Assembly: GCA_015661715.1 (NCBI GenBank)
Contig: DQVN01000100.1
Coordinates: forward strand, 1-14,781
Source of the DNA: Sulfurivirga caldicuralii
Lineage (GTDB): Bacteria; Pseudomonadota; Gammaproteobacteria; Thiomicrospirales; Thiomicrospiraceae
Length of the DNA: 14,781 nt
Direction of reading: 5' to 3'
The translations under genes were made by a program, and so were the position numbers. Positions 14,426-14,781 of the stretch are shown here, piece by piece; position 1 is the stretch's first letter; each line of letters begins with the position of its first letter. Below the pieces are notes generated by a model that searched no databases, was not told where the DNA came from, and saw only the letters and a program-made list of their open reading frames with translations.

Positions 14426-14781
14426 GTGGATGCGGAAGTGGTAAGTAAAACAAAAAAACAAAAGGTTTCTGATCAGAGAACTTCTGCGCAATTAGCTAAT
14501 CAATTGAATAGAGCGATAATAGAGGCGGATGTTTCAACATTCGAAAAAATGGGGGTCACCATGACGACAAAAAATGTCACACCAGTTAAGAGTGTAGAGA
14601 AGATTGGACCTGAAACAAGTGCCCAGAGCAACTCGACATCTGATACGAAAAATTCAGTAATCTCTAAGACTTCTAGCAGTACAGCATCTAAGAGTACAGC
14701 GTCTAAGAGTACAGCGTCTAAGAGTACAGCGTCTAAGAGTACAGCGTCTAAGAGTACAGCGTCTAAGAGTACAGCGTCTAA
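14426..14781 (+). CDS. Unrecognised low-complexity protein with SKSTA repeats, 3' end beyond window
   Basis: An uninterrupted frame begins with GTG immediately after the acRAF stop and runs off the window (118 codons visible). I do not recognise it. The first ~45 residues (VDAEVVSKTKKQKVSDQRTS, then AQLANQLNRAIIEADVSTFEKMG) look like a basic lead-in plus an amphipathic helix. Residues ~46-84 are Ser/Thr/Lys-rich and surely disordered. From residue 85 on it is pure tandem STASK. The GTG start is chosen because codons stay sensible back to it and other genes here use GTG. ATG at 14561 preceded by GGGGG, or ATG at 14549, are alternatives. Partition genes (mcdA/mcdB) follow acRAF in some relatives. 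This is not ParA-like, and I see no basis to call it McdB. Confidence 0.6.
   Translation, partial: MDAEVVSKTKKQKVSDQRTSAQLANQLNRAIIEADVSTFEKMGVTMTTKNVTPVKSVEKIGPETSAQSNSTSDTKNSVISKTSSSTASKSTASKSTASKSTASKSTASKSTASKSTAS
14678..14781 (+). repeat. 15-base tandem repeat encoding Ser-Thr-Ala-Ser-Lys
   Basis: Seven head-to-tail copies of AGTACAGCGTCTAAG start at 14678, the last missing one base at the window edge. The first copy has GCA in place of GCG. The others are identical to the base. The unit is a multiple of three, so copy changes keep the reading frame. The near-perfect identity points to recent expansion, and the array probably continues past the window. Confidence 0.97.

Noticed and set aside
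14678..14781. CRISPR array
   Set aside because: The units are 15 bases, contiguous with no spacers, and in frame within a coding sequence.

Overview
The window reads as a chromosomal segment of a chemolithoautotrophic proteobacterium, most likely a gammaproteobacterium of the sulfur-oxidiser type. Two things support this. The left half has the conserved order plsY / tsaD / rpsU / yqeY / dnaG / rpoD / tRNA-Ile2(CAU), the 'macromolecular synthesis' neighbourhood of gammaproteobacteria. The right half is an alpha-carboxysome (cso) operon built on a form IA Rubisco.

Region 1 (1-6191) is core genome. It holds the 3' part of plsY (phospholipid synthesis), convergent tsaD (tRNA t6A modification), and a rightward unit of rpsU, yqeY, dnaG and rpoD (translation, replication priming, housekeeping sigma factor). 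A good sigma70 promoter lies before rpsU. There is a hairpin terminator before dnaG, an extended -10 promoter and structured leader before rpoD, and a strong terminator after rpoD. The tRNA gene closes the block.

Region 2 (6192-6634) is a 443-base gene-free junction. It carries two near-identical 18-base direct repeats just after the tRNA, the terminus of an IS3-family element with the last codons of its transposase, and a 25-base-arm inverted repeat derived from it. The last ~100 bases hold the presumed cbbL promoter and ribosome binding site. No cbbR regulator gene is present.

Region 3 (6635-14781, runs off the end) is the carboxysome operon, all rightward: cbbL, csoS1, cbbS, csoS2, csoSCA, csoS4A, csoS4B, a second csoS1, a bacterioferritin-like gene, acRAF, and an open, truncated frame ending in perfect Ser-Lys-Ser-Thr-Ala repeats. 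Rubisco (CbbL/CbbS) fixes CO2 inside a shell of CsoS1 hexamers closed by CsoS4 pentamers. CsoS2 is the disordered scaffold joining Rubisco to shell. CsoSCA converts bicarbonate to CO2 inside. acRAF assists Rubisco assembly.

The main oddities are a csoS1 gene wedged between cbbL and cbbS, a short CsoS2 with about four complete middle repeats, two csoS1 copies sharing a perfectly identical tract amid synonymous differences, and the unrecognised repeat protein immediately after acRAF, where partition genes are found in some relatives. The right end is visibly more AT-rich than the core genes. With the tRNA and insertion-sequence remnant at the junction, this suggests the cso cluster was inserted here.
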